Of a DNA stretch of 56,710 bases, positions 1 to 11,200 are shown one piece after another. The translations under genes and the position numbers were made by a program. Position 1 is the stretch's first letter, and each line of letters opens with the position of its first letter. Under the pieces are notes generated by a model that worked only from the letters and a program-made list of their open reading frames with translations, was not told where the DNA came from and did no database searches. Source of the DNA: Methanoregula sp. UBA471 (GTDB taxonomy: Archaea; Halobacteriota; Methanomicrobia; Methanomicrobiales; Methanospirillaceae); assembly GCA_002495065.1 (NCBI GenBank), contig DADT01000031.1:11525-68234 (forward strand), written 5' to 3'.

Positions 1-348
1 TTTTCATAATTTTTGTTACAGATCTGCTGAGGGGTATTCCTTCGAAAGCGGTGGCGGTCATCGCTCACGATGATAAGTGGTAAAATCCATTTCCCGTGGC
101 CAATCCCTGCCTGGTGTACCAGTGTTGATTGTAACAATCGGTACTATGAAAAAAACCGGCCAACCTCATGAGAGGACGTGCCTGCAATGGGAATGGTAAC
201 CGGGGACAAATTGGGGTAGGGACTCACCGACCTGCGGGCATACATCTCCCGGCTGTGTGCAGGTTATGAAAACGTTATATACGTATCTTAGATTCATGGT
301 CTTTAATCAGGGAACGTCAATATATGTATAGACCGGTGAAAAACCAGC

Positions 349-975
349 ATGACAGATGAAACCTTGTCGCAGTTCAAAAACGAACTCAACAGCTTCTTTG
401 TATTATTTATCCTGAACGTGGTCTTCGGGGCACTGGCAATAGCATTTGGTATGCAGTTTATGATTGCTTCCGTCATGGGGCTTGCGGAGGGGGAAATCCC
501 GCTCCGCGTACTCACAGGAGCGATCTCCCTGGCAGTCTTCGGGCTCGGGCTCAGCTGGGTACTTTCCAGCGTGAAGGTCCTGGAAGGAACTACGGAGATC
601 CGCAGGGAATACAGCGAATTCACGGGGCCGGTTCCCGATGAAATCCTGACCGGCTGGATCGTGCGTCTCACGGCCCAATACCGGGAGAACCGGGAGACCA
701 TCCGCCGGATGACGGTTATCTGTGCACTTGGCGGCTGTGCATTCCTTGCCATCGGCGTCCTGAACCTTGTCCCGGGTATTACCTGGACAGCAGACCCCAA
801 TGCCAGCTGGACTCTTGGGCTGCCATTCATTGCAGCCGGGATCAACATTACCATCGGGCTTGCAAGCCTGCTGTTCTGTGTATATTTCCGCAGGTATTCT
901 GCTGCATGGGACCTCCGCCTTGACGAAACCGCCAGGAGTGAAACGATCCTGGAGCGGACGCTGGAGCAGCAATAA
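349..975 (+). CDS. Small multi-pass membrane protein, function unknown
   Basis: Predicted integral membrane protein of 208 residues with about four hydrophobic segments (roughly residues 15-45, 58-85, 120-145 and 155-185) and charged linkers. I do not recognise a family. The start ATG follows a GGTGA ribosome-binding site about 8 nt upstream. TATA-like elements lie at about 272-279 (GTTATATACG) and 319-328. The stop is separated by only 2 nt from the next gene, a winged-helix protein, so the two are almost certainly co-transcribed. A regulator paired with a membrane protein suggests a small sensing or response unit, but that is inference. The coding call rests on length, hydrophobic pattern and close coupling. 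Confidence 0.75.
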   Translation: MTDETLSQFKNELNSFFVLFILNVVFGALAIAFGMQFMIASVMGLAEGEIPLRVLTGAISLAVFGLGLSWVLSSVKVLEGTTEIRREYSEFTGPVPDEILTGWIVRLTAQYRENRETIRRMTVICALGGCAFLAIGVLNLVPGITWTADPNASWTLGLPFIAAGINITIGLASLLFCVYFRRYSAAWDLRLDETARSETILERTLEQQ

Positions 976-977
976 TC

Positions 978-1253
978 ATGGCCGAACGAAGGACACCCTA
1001 TGAGATCTACTGGGAGATCCTCGTGTACTGTAAGACTCCCCGGGCATTCACGGCCATTATCAACCGCTGCGATCTCAATTCGAAGACCGGGCAGGATTAC
1101 ATCAGTTTCCTCTGTGCCAAGGGGTATCTTTTCCGGACCGTGGAGGGAGAGAAATCATGGTATACGACCACCGGAAAGGCCGGTGAATACCTGTCACTTT
1201 TTACCGAGCTGTACCAGAAACTGTTTGATACCATCCCGGGATTCAGGTTATGA
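978..1253 (+). CDS. Winged helix-turn-helix DNA-binding protein (archaeal HTH_45 type)
   Basis: Protein of 91 residues with the layout of small archaeal winged-helix regulators. An N-terminal helix (YEIYWEILVYC) is followed by a helix-turn-helix around residues 20-50 (FTAIINRCDLN...QDYISFLCAKGYL) and a beta wing with TTTGKAGEYL near residues 65-75. This pattern is typical of the ArnR1-like/HTH_45 family, in which Thr-Thr-x-G-K marks the wing. It begins 2 nt after the preceding membrane-protein gene and probably belongs to its operon. Its target is unknown; autoregulation or control of the membrane partner is a reasonable guess only. Confidence 0.8.
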   Translation: MAERRTPYEIYWEILVYCKTPRAFTAIINRCDLNSKTGQDYISFLCAKGYLFRTVEGEKSWYTTTGKAGEYLSLFTELYQKLFDTIPGFRL

Positions 1254-1268
1254 GAGATCACCTCTCGG

Positions 1269-2264
1269 TTACCTGACCCGGGACAGCGGGTAGATCCCAG
1301 CCAGCGTGGGGATGTCATTGAGGATGTACGCAAACGCGAGCCAGCTCCATGTCCCCCACCGTGCGGAGAGTGACTGTTGCACCCGTTCAATCTCGTCCCG
1401 GGAATTCTCCGGTGTCTTACCCTCGTAGAGCTCGCTCATGATCACCACGCTCCAGGCATCGATGGGCGGTGTTGACTGGCCGAAGATGATTGCGGCAGAA
1501 TACCTCCCGATGCCGGGGATCGCGGTGAGTACTTTCATCGCCTCGTCTTCCGGGATTGCTGCCAGATGCCGCAGGGAGATCGGGTGGGCTGCAATGTACT
1601 GTGCCGCCTTCACCAGCCGCTCTGCCCGGTACCCGAGCATCGCCTCCTTCCGGAGGATGGCGGGGTCGAGTTCAGCGATCTCTTCAGCCCGGGGCCATAG
1701 GATCACCTCTTGTGCGTCAAACGAGACCGTGGTGCCGAAATGTTCAAGCACCCTGTCCATCATCTGTTCGCTCCGCTCTATCGGCGCCATCTGGAGGAGG
1801 ATCGCGAGGATAATGCCGCCAAAGACATCATCGAGGAGGCCGATCCGCATGCCGTGGTGGTCAGCAGTGACTTTTTTAAGGACCGGATCATCCTGGGCAA
1901 ACCGGTAGAACCCGGCGAGGTCTTCATCTGCCCCGAGACCAGCACGGATCATCTTCCTAAGATCATTCCTGTCCCCTTTTGTAAGGGGCGAGGAGATAAA
2001 TGCCCTGACGGAAACCCGGTTTTTCTTTGCCTGCATGACAAGCCCGACCGGGATATCCCCGATCCATACTCCTGTCCAGAGGGTGTTGTTTTCGAAGACC
2101 TCCTTTGGGGTGGACCAGGGCCAGCCGGCCGGTTTTGCCACCGTCAGCGCAAAGTCAAATGGTTCAGGGATGGTCAGGGTGAATGCCTCTGAATATGGGA
2201 GGTGCATTGTTGTGTGGTTGTTGTGGGAAGGGTAATAAAGGTACAGGGATGGCATCCCCCTCAT
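1269..2264 (-). CDS. HhH-GPD DNA glycosylase, AlkA (3-methyladenine) type
   Basis: Base-excision repair DNA glycosylase of the helix-hairpin-helix GPD superfamily. The C-terminal half contains the hairpin LTAIPGIGRYSAA (about residues 240-252) followed by IDAWS with the conserved catalytic Asp. Where endonuclease III has its Schiff-base lysine, this protein has Tyr (GRY), which points to a monofunctional AlkA/OGG-fold enzyme removing alkylated bases. The N-terminal half (about 20-130) resembles the AlkA N-terminal beta domain. Start choice is open. The upstream ATG at 2264 has a GGAGG site 6 nt away. The ATG at 2207 (MHLPYSEAF) gives a more typical N terminus and lies about 25 nt below a TATA-like TTTATTAC, as expected for a leaderless mRNA. 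It is divergent from the CDGSH gene. Confidence 0.88.
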   Translation of the reverse strand: MRGMPSLYLYYPSHNNHTTMHLPYSEAFTLTIPEPFDFALTVAKPAGWPWSTPKEVFENNTLWTGVWIGDIPVGLVMQAKKNRVSVRAFISSPLTKGDRNDLRKMIRAGLGADEDLAGFYRFAQDDPVLKKVTADHHGMRIGLLDDVFGGIILAILLQMAPIERSEQMMDRVLEHFGTTVSFDAQEVILWPRAEEIAELDPAILRKEAMLGYRAERLVKAAQYIAAHPISLRHLAAIPEDEAMKVLTAIPGIGRYSAAIIFGQSTPPIDAWSVVIMSELYEGKTPENSRDEIERVQQSLSARWGTWSWLAFAYILNDIPTLAGIYPLSRVR

Positions 2265-2321
2265 TTGCCCCTCCGATCCCTCTTTATACCCTGAAGCTGT
2301 ATGGACTTTTGTGAACTGACC

Positions 2322-2531
2322 ATGAAGATAAAATCGATTCCCAACGGGCCGAATGTGGTGGAGACCGATGAACCCCTCACCTGCTCGGTCAGCGGTACGG
2401 AAAAAGATATCAGGGCACCTGTTTACCTCTGCCGCTGCGGGGCGTCAAAGAACAAGCCCTTCTGTGACGGGTCGCATCTCGCAGCAAAATTCAGTGCACC
2501 GGCATCGGAGATCACACCGAAGAAAAAGTGA
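2322..2531 (+). CDS. CDGSH iron-sulfur domain protein
   Basis: Small (69-residue) Fe-S protein with a single CDGSH/MitoNEET-type motif. The ligands are visible as C-R-C, a spacer, then KPFCDGSH, giving the 3-Cys-1-His set that binds a redox-active [2Fe-2S] cluster. CDGSH proteins take part in electron or cluster transfer; the partner is not evident. A longer reading frame starts at 2301, but a TATA element (TTTATACC, 2281-2288) places the transcription start near 2310. The downstream ATG at 2322 (MKIKSIPNGPNVVETDE) is therefore preferred. The Lys-rich C terminus is normal for such short proteins. Confidence 0.88.
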   Translation: MKIKSIPNGPNVVETDEPLTCSVSGTEKDIRAPVYLCRCGASKNKPFCDGSHLAAKFSAPASEITPKKK

Positions 2532-2607
2532 ATGGTTACGGGGTTACGAGCGCTACAACCTCTCCTGTGTTATCTTTCGCCAGACTCATGTATTTTCCAG
2601 GGCTGTT

Positions 2608-3474
2608 CTACCCGGATCGTATCTCAAAGGAGTTAATCATGTGACTGAAGATGTCCGCGCTCGTAGTTACCTGGTTATTCGGCGTGTGGAAGTCGATCGC
2701 GTACGCCTCTCCGCCTCTTCCGAAGTCCCATGCAGTTCCCGGTACCATCTCTGCAACTTCAGGATGGTCCGGGATGGTGAAGTTATATCCCTGCATGCGC
2801 CCGGAATGCATGATGTACAGGGTATACCAGCCGTAGTTTTCATCGTCGTGCGAGGTGAACACCAGTCTGCGGGCCTCAAAGCTCCCGTTCAGGTTAACAG
2901 GATCGTTGCTGACTAAAACCGGCGAATAGAACACTCGTGCATCAGAACAGGAATTATGATCGAGCGGATTTCCGGCCCCGTCGACACAATACGAGAGGGT
3001 CTTTTCCCTGATCACCCCGTCTGCCCAGGTACGCATGTTATAGAAGTAGTCACCCGTCCCCGTTACATCGTCAAAATACACATGTGCATATAACCGTTTA
3101 TCCGGGCTGGAAAAATTATACACGGTTCTCCAGTACCTGACCCGGTCCTGTCCGGTTATCTCCTGTACCGGGGATGCACGGGAAGGCCAGGACAGGCGCT
3201 CTTTTCCATAGGTCCAGGATGAAGGATAATCCATGGTAAACCTGTGTGCCGGTGTATTGCCGGATCCCACCTCCAGATTAGCAGTTTTATACGCTGGTAC
3301 AGGTAGTGGAACCGTGGTCGTTTGCGGAATTACGGTCTGCGTCGGAACAACTGTAGCAGGGGTCGCAGTCTGCTGGGTGGTAAGAACCGGTCGTGGATTT
3401 GAATTTTGCTGGACACAGCCCCCGATTACGATGATCCCAAGTATAACTATACCAAAAATCCATAATGTTCGCAT
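2608..3474 (-). CDS. Membrane-anchored lipoprotein, function unknown
   Basis: Secreted lipoprotein of 288 residues. Residues 1-19 form a hydrophobic signal ending in VIGGC, with the lipobox Cys at about 20. A Thr/Pro/Gln-rich linker (about 22-65) follows, as usual for archaeal surface lipoproteins. The globular part (about 70-288) contains TMDYPSSWTYG, reminiscent of the PsbP-like domains found in methanogen lipoproteins, but I cannot assign a function. The ATG at 3474 is chosen because GGAGTGA lies 7 nt upstream and the signal peptide begins there. An in-frame ATG at 3498 also has an AGGAG site and cannot be excluded. Confidence 0.78.
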   Translation of the reverse strand: MRTLWIFGIVILGIIVIGGCVQQNSNPRPVLTTQQTATPATVVPTQTVIPQTTTVPLPVPAYKTANLEVGSGNTPAHRFTMDYPSSWTYGKERLSWPSRASPVQEITGQDRVRYWRTVYNFSSPDKRLYAHVYFDDVTGTGDYFYNMRTWADGVIREKTLSYCVDGAGNPLDHNSCSDARVFYSPVLVSNDPVNLNGSFEARRLVFTSHDDENYGWYTLYIMHSGRMQGYNFTIPDHPEVAEMVPGTAWDFGRGGEAYAIDFHTPNNQVTTSADIFSHMINSFEIRSG

Positions 3475-3594
3475 CTTCGGTTCACTCCGTTCCCCCATCC
3501 CTCTCCTGGAAGGACAGGAAGGATACAGGGAAATGCGCCGCGGGATATTTATAGTCTTACGTGTCTTACAGATTTTGAAAAATGGACCGTGAGG

Positions 3595-4689
3595 TCAGGT
3601 GGTTACGATGTGCTTCACCTGTCGGTTATTTCGTTCCCTGATTCTTTTGATTGTTGGTAAAATCATGTCACAAAAACTATCCTGTATGATAAATTTCAAA
3701 TCGTACGTTGACCATGCAGATTCCACCACACACCCAAGGTTACATAATTTACAGCTGGCATAGTGAGCATAGATTTGCTGAACTTCTCTCCAGACATCAG
3801 ATAAGTTGTTTTTGCGGAGATCTATGGTCCTCCCTTCCGGGAACGTGGCAGGTTTCGTTGAAGAGAACAGACAGGGCGCGGTCAAAAAACCTTGTTCATT
3901 GATTTGTACACATTTCCACGGATTACACCGGTAGTCAAAATTTCCCAGCTGGCTGAAGAACCGTGAAGAATTACTAATAGGGTACACTGATTTATGATCA
4001 AAAATGACCCGCGTTACCTGTGTTATTTGTTCAGGGGTCGGTGAAAATTCTGTTGCAGATACGCCCCCGCCTGGATCCAACAGATTAAACGATATGGTAT
4101 CCATCCCGAGGTGATCAAAAACCATGTGAAGTATCTCGTGCATCTCGCTTGCGTTCCTGTTACTGATGGTAACCATCCCGCACACCTGTACCTCTGCCTT
4201 CAGCTCATTCAGGCCGGCCATTATTTTGTGAACGTTTTCTTTAATTCGTTCCAGCCAGTCTACGCCACGGATTTCCTTATAGACCTCGGGTCGTGTGCTG
4301 TCCAGGGAAATCCCGAAAAAATCGAAACTCTCCGCGATTTTTGCGATATGATGTTCCCTGAACACACTCAGGTTTGTTACTACCATAGTGATTAATCCCC
4401 GGGATTTTGCATACGATGCGAGTTCGAAGAGATCGTTACGGATAAACGGCTCCCCTCCACTGAAGGTCAGAGTAACGATGCCAAGATGTACCAGTTCATC
4501 GATAATCCTTTTCCACTCGTCGGTTTCCAGCTCGTGTTCGCGTTTATTTTTCCACATATCACAATATCTGCACCGGGAATTGCATAACGAGGTGATGGTA
4601 ATATATGCATACGTAGGGCGTTTGACGGAACTGAACACACGATTCGAGATGTGATTCCTTAAAAACCTCACGCCGGCTGAATTATTCAT
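3595..4689 (-). CDS. Radical SAM protein with C-terminal auxiliary cluster (SPASM-like)
   Basis: Radical S-adenosylmethionine enzyme of 364 residues. The [4Fe-4S] motif is CNSRCRYC (Cys36, 40, 43), followed by the SAM-binding FSGGEPF (about residues 76-82). The C terminus carries further cysteines (CNPWKC near 258-263, a Cys near 274, then CKLCNLGC near 316-323), typical of SPASM/twitch auxiliary clusters used in peptide modification, cofactor and dehydrogenase chemistry. No small precursor peptide is obvious next door, so the substrate is unknown. The gene stands alone; its closest neighbour is a lipoprotein gene about 120 nt downstream on the same strand. The start ATG at 4689 sits 20-30 nt below a TATA-like sequence. 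Confidence 0.85.
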   Translation of the reverse strand: MNNSAGVRFLRNHISNRVFSSVKRPTYAYITITSLCNSRCRYCDMWKNKREHELETDEWKRIIDELVHLGIVTLTFSGGEPFIRNDLFELASYAKSRGLITMVVTNLSVFREHHIAKIAESFDFFGISLDSTRPEVYKEIRGVDWLERIKENVHKIMAGLNELKAEVQVCGMVTISNRNASEMHEILHMVFDHLGMDTISFNLLDPGGGVSATEFSPTPEQITQVTRVIFDHKSVYPISNSSRFFSQLGNFDYRCNPWKCVQINEQGFLTAPCLFSSTKPATFPEGRTIDLRKNNLSDVWREVQQIYAHYASCKLCNLGCVVESAWSTYDLKFIIQDSFCDMILPTIKRIRERNNRQVKHIVTT

Positions 4690-5260
4690 ATTCCCCCAGT
4701 CAGCACCGGCATGGTATTATTTATACTTGGGTATATCAGCCAGATTTTGAAACAAATTCTGCAACACCGGGAAAGATTTTTGAATACTTCCCACACTATA
4801 CCTGCCCTGATACAAAAGAGGGGTTGAAAAGTATAACTCTGAATCAGGAAGCAAGGACCAACAGAACCGCCGGTGCCTCACGCCTGATGGTAAACGTTGA
4901 TGCAGATTTCCCTATTTCCGGGACCAAGGACATTGTTGAGGATGCCCGCGGGTTTACCTACAAGTCAGTACGGTTTTGCGACCTCGACCGGATCTGTGAC
5001 AAGTGATGTGATACATCATGAAGGTTATACCCGACAGGAACAAACCGCAGCCCTCTGTACCGGATGGAACAGGCTGGAGAGCGCGTCGGACAGGAACCAT
5101 GCACCCGGATGACTTCACTGCACATCTTGCCTGGGTAACAGCAAAGCGGGTACATGAGCGGTGATATACTGCATTCCCGCCGGTGTCGAATAATAAACCC
5201 CTGCAAAATTCCGGCGGACCCGGGTTTCGATCAGGTTTTAAAAATCCCCGTACGTTTCTC
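4690..5260. other. Intergenic stretch without a convincing gene
   Basis: About 570 bases lie between the radical SAM start and the 3' end of the glucan synthase gene. A short plus-strand frame at 4824-5006 opens with TTG and reads 60 codons, with a plausible amino acid mix (GTKDIVEDARGFTYKSV). It matches no family I know and has no good start signal, so it could be chance or a gene remnant. The proximal part (about 4700-4740) carries the AT-rich promoter region of the radical SAM gene. Confidence 0.5.
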
Positions 5261-8200
5261 TCAATCACCAAGGTCAACCACTACCTGGTGACCTTTCCCA
5301 TCATCTGCCAGGTGAATATTTTTATCAAGCTGATTAATCCCGTCGACAACCACGGATCTGACCCGTGATCCCGTACCGCAGAACCCCAGGGGACGGGAAT
5401 TCTGAACGAGGATATGGTATATCGTGGACCGGTACCGGTAATCAATCTGATATGATTTCCATGTCACCGGGATGCAGGGATCGATCCTGATGAGGTCCCC
5501 TGATATCCGCAATCCGAGGAGCGATTCGAGGATGAGCGAATACATCCATCCTGCTGACCCGGTATACCATGTCCAGCCCCCCCGGCCGGTATGGGGTGGG
5601 GCGGCATAGATGTCAGAAGCGATAACATACGGTTCGACGCGGTATTTCCTGACATCCTCGGGCGTGCTGCTATGGTGGATCGGACTTAAGAACGGCAACA
5701 GGTTCCACGCCCGCTGAAGATTCTTATGAGCTGCAAACGCCATCACCACCCAGATAGCCGCATGGGAAAACTGTCCCCCGTTCTCCCGGACCCCGGGAAC
5801 ATATCCTTTGATATACCCGGGATCAAGAGGTGAAGTGTCAAATGGAGGGGTGAGGAGGGTTATCAGCAGGTCATCGGGCAGGACGAGGTGCTCATGCACC
5901 GCCTCAAGGGCAGTTATTACCCGCTCTTCAGCAGCAGCTCCCGAGAGGACAGCCCAGCTCTGGGTGATGGAATCTATCATACACTCAGGGTTGAGCGAAG
6001 ATCCCAATGGCTGACCTGAATCAAAATACGCACGACGGTACCATCCCCCATCCCACCCGTCTCTCTCCAGATTTTCCCGTAACCACTCAGCGTTTACCCT
6101 GCATAATTCTGCAAAAGGGGGATCATGGTGGAGCTCTGCAATCTCACGAAACCGCATAAGAAGGTCAAAGAGGAAAAATCCCAGCCATACACTCTCTCCC
6201 TTCCCCCCGGCACCGACAAGATTCATCCCGTCGTTCCAGTCTCCGCTCCCCATCAGGGGAAGACCATGCTTCCCGAACTTCAACCCCCACCGGATAGCCC
6301 GGGTACAGTGCTCATACAGGGTCCCGGAAGTTGCTGACTGGCTTGGCAGATCATAGTATGAGTCCTCCTCAGGGAGCAGTTTACGCCCTTCAAGAAACGG
6401 AATCTCCTCATCCAGGACGCCGGTATCGCGGGTGCTGAGCACATACCTGCAGGCAGCGAACGGGAGCCACAGGTAATCGTCAGAGCAGTGGGTCCTCACC
6501 CCCCGGTTCAATGGCGGGTGCCACCAGTGCTGGACATCACCTTCAATAAACTGATGCCCGGCACAGAGGAGAAGGTGTTTTCTCGTCAGTTCAGGCCGGG
6601 AGTGGATGAGCGCCATTACATCCTGCAGCTGATCCCGGAACCCGAACGCCCCTCCTGACTGGTAAAAACCGGAACGTGCAAACAGCCGGGAGGCAATGGT
6701 CTGGTAAAGGAGCCACCCGTTGACGAGCAGATCCACTGACAGGTCAGGAGTGGTAATTCTGACTGCACCGAGCGTACGGCTCCAGTATTCTTTGACTGCC
6801 GCGAGTGCATCCCGGGCAGCTCCTACCCCGCGGTGCTGGAGCACAAGGGTCCTGGCATTATCACTGTCCCGTCCGACACCAAGGGTAAAAATAATCTCAC
6901 GCTCTTCTCCGTCAGCGAGTTCACAGAGGACCTGCATCGCAGCACAGGGATCAAGACCGGCTCCGACTTTATTCGAGAGCCTGGTCTGCTTCATTGCTGC
7001 AGGTTTATCAGGTGATCCGTTCCGCCCGATAAACTCATACCTGTCACCAGTCACCGTCCGGTTCACGATATTGGAATCAAGAAACGCTATCCTCCCGGGA
7101 AATTCACTGTTGTAGGGATTTCGTGCAAAAACCGCTCCGGATATCTGGTCAATCTCCGTGACTACGTGCAGCAGTGATCTTGATCTCAGTTCACCGAGCA
7201 CCCATTCTATGTATCCGGTGACCGACAGGATTCTGCTGCGACCTGATCGGTTCCTGATCCGGAGAGATATGAATTTTACCGGACTGTCAACTGAGACCGA
7301 TTCGGTCAGTTCGGTGCTTATCCCGTGATCGTAGTACTCAAATACCGAATACCCGAACCCATGCCGGGTCACGTACTGGTGTGCTCCCCGGACCGGCCAG
7401 GCGGCAGGAGACCAGAATACGCCGGTCTCTTCATCCCTGATGTACAGAGCCTCACCGGAGGGATCCTGGACGGGATCGTTCATCCAGGGCGTCAGCCTGA
7501 ACTCATGAGCGTTCTCGCTCCAGGTATAGCTGCTGCCCTTTTCTGATATGACCGTCCCGAAAGCCTCGTTTGCCAGCACGTTCACCCAGGGTGCGGGAGT
7601 AACCTTCCCTTGCCCCGTGAGGATGACATACTCTTTTCCATCCCGGGAAAATCCACCAGTACCATTGAACCAGAGAAGTCCTTCGCCCGTCCTGTCGGGA
7701 CCGGCTTTTAGTTCGGGATACGGTGTCCAGGTGGGCAGCAGACGGGGGACCAGGCTCTCATTCCAGCCTGCCCGTTCCATCTGCTCGGCCAGCGTGCCGC
7801 CGTGGTCTGAGATAACCGCCCTCGCTACTGTCTGTATAAGGATACGATCCTCCTCTGACATCTGTTCCAGGCGCCGGATAACTATCCCTCCTTTCCGGTT
7901 TGATAACAGCGAATCAGCATCCTGGGGCATCTGGCGCGTGATCTCGTCCTGCAGTTCCTGCCGGTATCCGGACAGGTCCTCATTCCAGATCACCAGATCG
8001 ACCTTCAGTCCCTTCATCCGCCAGTAGGCATGGGCCTGCACCATCTCTCTGATAAGACCGATCCGGTTCCTTCTCTTTATTCTCACCAGTACTATCGGAA
8101 TGTCTCCTGAGATCCCGTACCCCCAGAGACCTGACTGGCCCCGGCTGTTCTTCATGAGAATATTCTGGCCTGCCCGCCGGGAAGGGTTTGCATAAATGAC

Positions 8201-11200
8201 CGAGGAGGCGAGTGCACCAAATAATTGTGCATCCTGCTCTGTCAGGTTCAGTTGCCTGAGCATGACCTCGGCATGAGTCCAGGCCATCTCGGAGACCCGG
8301 TCCGCGATATGGTTTTCATGGTACTTCCCGATCAGTGCTACTGCTCCGTCACGACTCTCACTGATCCCGGTAAAGATGTTCACCCCCGCGGTCTCCTGGG
8401 GGTCCAGCGTAATGGTGCATCTGATGGCAACGATCGGATCGAGAACGGGACCCGCAGTATCAGAAAGCGTTGAAGAATCGGTCATGGCAACCGGCCGTGA
8501 AAGTGAATTTCCCCGTCCGATAAATTTTGACCGGTCGGTCTCAAATGATATATTCCTGCCCTGGGTGCCCTGGACGGTCATCTGATGAAACATCCAGGGA
8601 GGATGTTCACCTGCTGATCGCGGCCTTCTCGTCGCGAGGATTGCATCTTTCTCCCGTACCAGTTCGGTCTGGACAAACAAATTGTGAAAGGCCGGGTGGG
8701 TTTCATCTGAAGGCTGAAGTGCCAGAACCACTTCAGCATAGCTGGTAAATTCTATTGTCCTGCGAGTCCACGACCGGTTCGTCACCCGTACCCTCCGAAG
8801 TTCCACATCGTCTTCGGGAGATACGATAATCTCGGTGCGGGTATCAAACTCCCGGTCCCTTCGCCGGAATTCAGCACGGGCCTGCTGAAAGATTACCTGA
8901 TAGGTGTCCGGGCTCTTTACGGTGGGCTGATACCCGTTCGACCAGAACTCCCCACTCGCCAGATCCCTGATATAACAGAAGGTACCACGGTTGTCTGCCG
9001 TTGGATCCTCCCGCCACCTGGTCACGGCAAGGTCTTTCCATCTGCTATACCCGGAGCCGCTGTTGTTTACCATGACATGGTACCTGCCATTCGAGATGAG
9101 ATGCACCTCAGGTCGTGGGGTATGCGGGGTCCTGAAGACCCGCATCAGGGATCCCTGTTCTCCGCTCGCTCTGTGGACTCCCTGAATCTCACCGGTATGG
9201 GGATAGAACGGGGTGTTCCGGGGCATCTTTTCCTGGAGCAGCATCACGGTTGCAGAAAGACATGGATCTGATGCAAATCTCCTCTGCATAGGACGATCCA
9301 ACAGTACATAGGCTACCGAGAGCAGAGCCATTCCCTGGTGATGTGCCATGAACGACTGTACTACCCTCTGGTTCTGGCCTTGGGGCACCCGGGAGGGAGT
9401 GAAATCCACCGCCTCATAAAACCCGTACTTTCCTGCATACCCCAGGGATTCCATCTGCTCGAGATTCAGACAGGCCGAATCTGGATTGACCATCAGGCCC
9501 ATCGCCGCAGCATACGGAGCGATGACCAGGTCCTCTGCAAGTCCGCGCTTGAACCCAAGGCCAGGTATTCCAAATGACCGGTACTGGTAGTTCAGGGCTG
9601 CATCGGTGATATAATACCCGGATTCTGATATTCCCCATGGGACCCCCCGCGTGCGGCCATACTCGATCTGCCGGTCTACCACTGCATGATAGGTGCGATC
9701 GAGGAGGGTATTCTCATAAGTGGGCATCACGAGGAGTGGCATCAGGTATTCGAACATAGATCCACTCCATGAGATAAGGGCGGGCTTTCCCCTTCCCGTT
9801 GTCGTGAGCAGGCGCCCTAATGCAAACCAGTGCTCCTGCGGGAGCTGACCCTGGGCGATGCCAATAAAACTGGTGAGCCGTGCCTCCGAGGCAAGCAGAT
9901 CATAAAAACTGGCATCCCGCCTGAGATCGGTCGCATTATAACCGATGGAGAGAAGGTTGCTTGTCCTGTCGTACAGGAATTCATACTCGATTTCTGTATA
10001 CACACTACACCGGTCGGAAAGAACCGAGAGTGACGAGATGAGCTCTTCCGCCCGCCCGCTCGAGGTCCTCATCTCCTCAAGAGTCCGGATCAACCAGTGA
10101 CGACCCGTGCCGGATCTGCTGTCCGTATCCCCGGGGATGTCAAGCCATTCCAGCAGAGGACCGAGCCGGGTATCAAGATCATGCCGTAAGCCGGCGACAT
10201 CTCTGAAAGAAGGGATCTGGTTGTTCAGCTGCTCGAGCGTTGCGTAAACAAGGGAGAGATACGGTCCCAGTTCCTGCGGGATCTCATCCCATAGAGTATC
10301 CGGTGGACTTCCCGTGGATTCCCATGCGGTAAAGGTTCTGAAATCCCGGGTATGAGTTTCAATCTGTCGCTGTACTGCGGCAGCCCACCACCTGACTTCA
10401 TCATCCGGGTGGCTCGTGAGAACAGCCAGTACTTCAGATGCGGTCCTGTCAAGAATGGGCAGCTGAACGGAGACTTCAGCAGTCGAGCCGGACATCCGGG
10501 CTGCACGCTCCTGAAGGTCAGCAATCCCTGACCGGGCAGATTCCGGCACCTCTCCCGTTTTCTTTTCTGTGGCAGTATCGATGGCATATGCGAGGAGCGA
10601 CAGTGCATCTGACAAACCATCGGTAAATCCCTTCGAAAGGACCGGGCAATCCGCGAGTTCATGCAGTCCCTGCCGTACTACGAGCAGGGCCCCGACAAGG
10701 TTGCCGCTGTCGACCGTGGAAATATATCTCGGGAGCTGCGGCTCTAAGGTGATGGTATCATACCAGTTGTAAAAATGACCCCGGAATCTCTTCAGCTGCT
10801 CCATACTCGTCACGGTCTTCCGGGTCCGTTCAAACAGTTCACTCGCCGGAATATACCCAAAGTCATATGCGGTAAGATTTGCGAGAAGAGAGAGCCCGAT
10901 ATCGGTTGGGGATGTGCGGTGGGCAAGAGCTGCGACCGGCTGTTCCTGGTAGTTGTCCGGGGGAAGATAATGATCTTCAGCGGTGACAAAGGTCTCAAAG
11001 AAACGCCAGGTCCTTCGTGCAACACGCCGTACAAAACGCTCCTGCCCGGAGGTAAGAGGGGTGGTGTCAGTTCCTTTGGGCCGGCTGATCCACCATGCGA
11101 TGGCCGGGGCAAGGATCCATGCAAGACCAAACAACCCGATTGAACGGTTCGCAAACGGGTCAAGCGGAGCCATACCAAAGAGTAGTGCTGCACCGATAAC

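Noticed and set aside
1..348. Possible gene upstream of the first membrane protein
   Set aside because: Only short broken frames occur; apart from the TATA-like elements near 272 and 319 nothing is supported.
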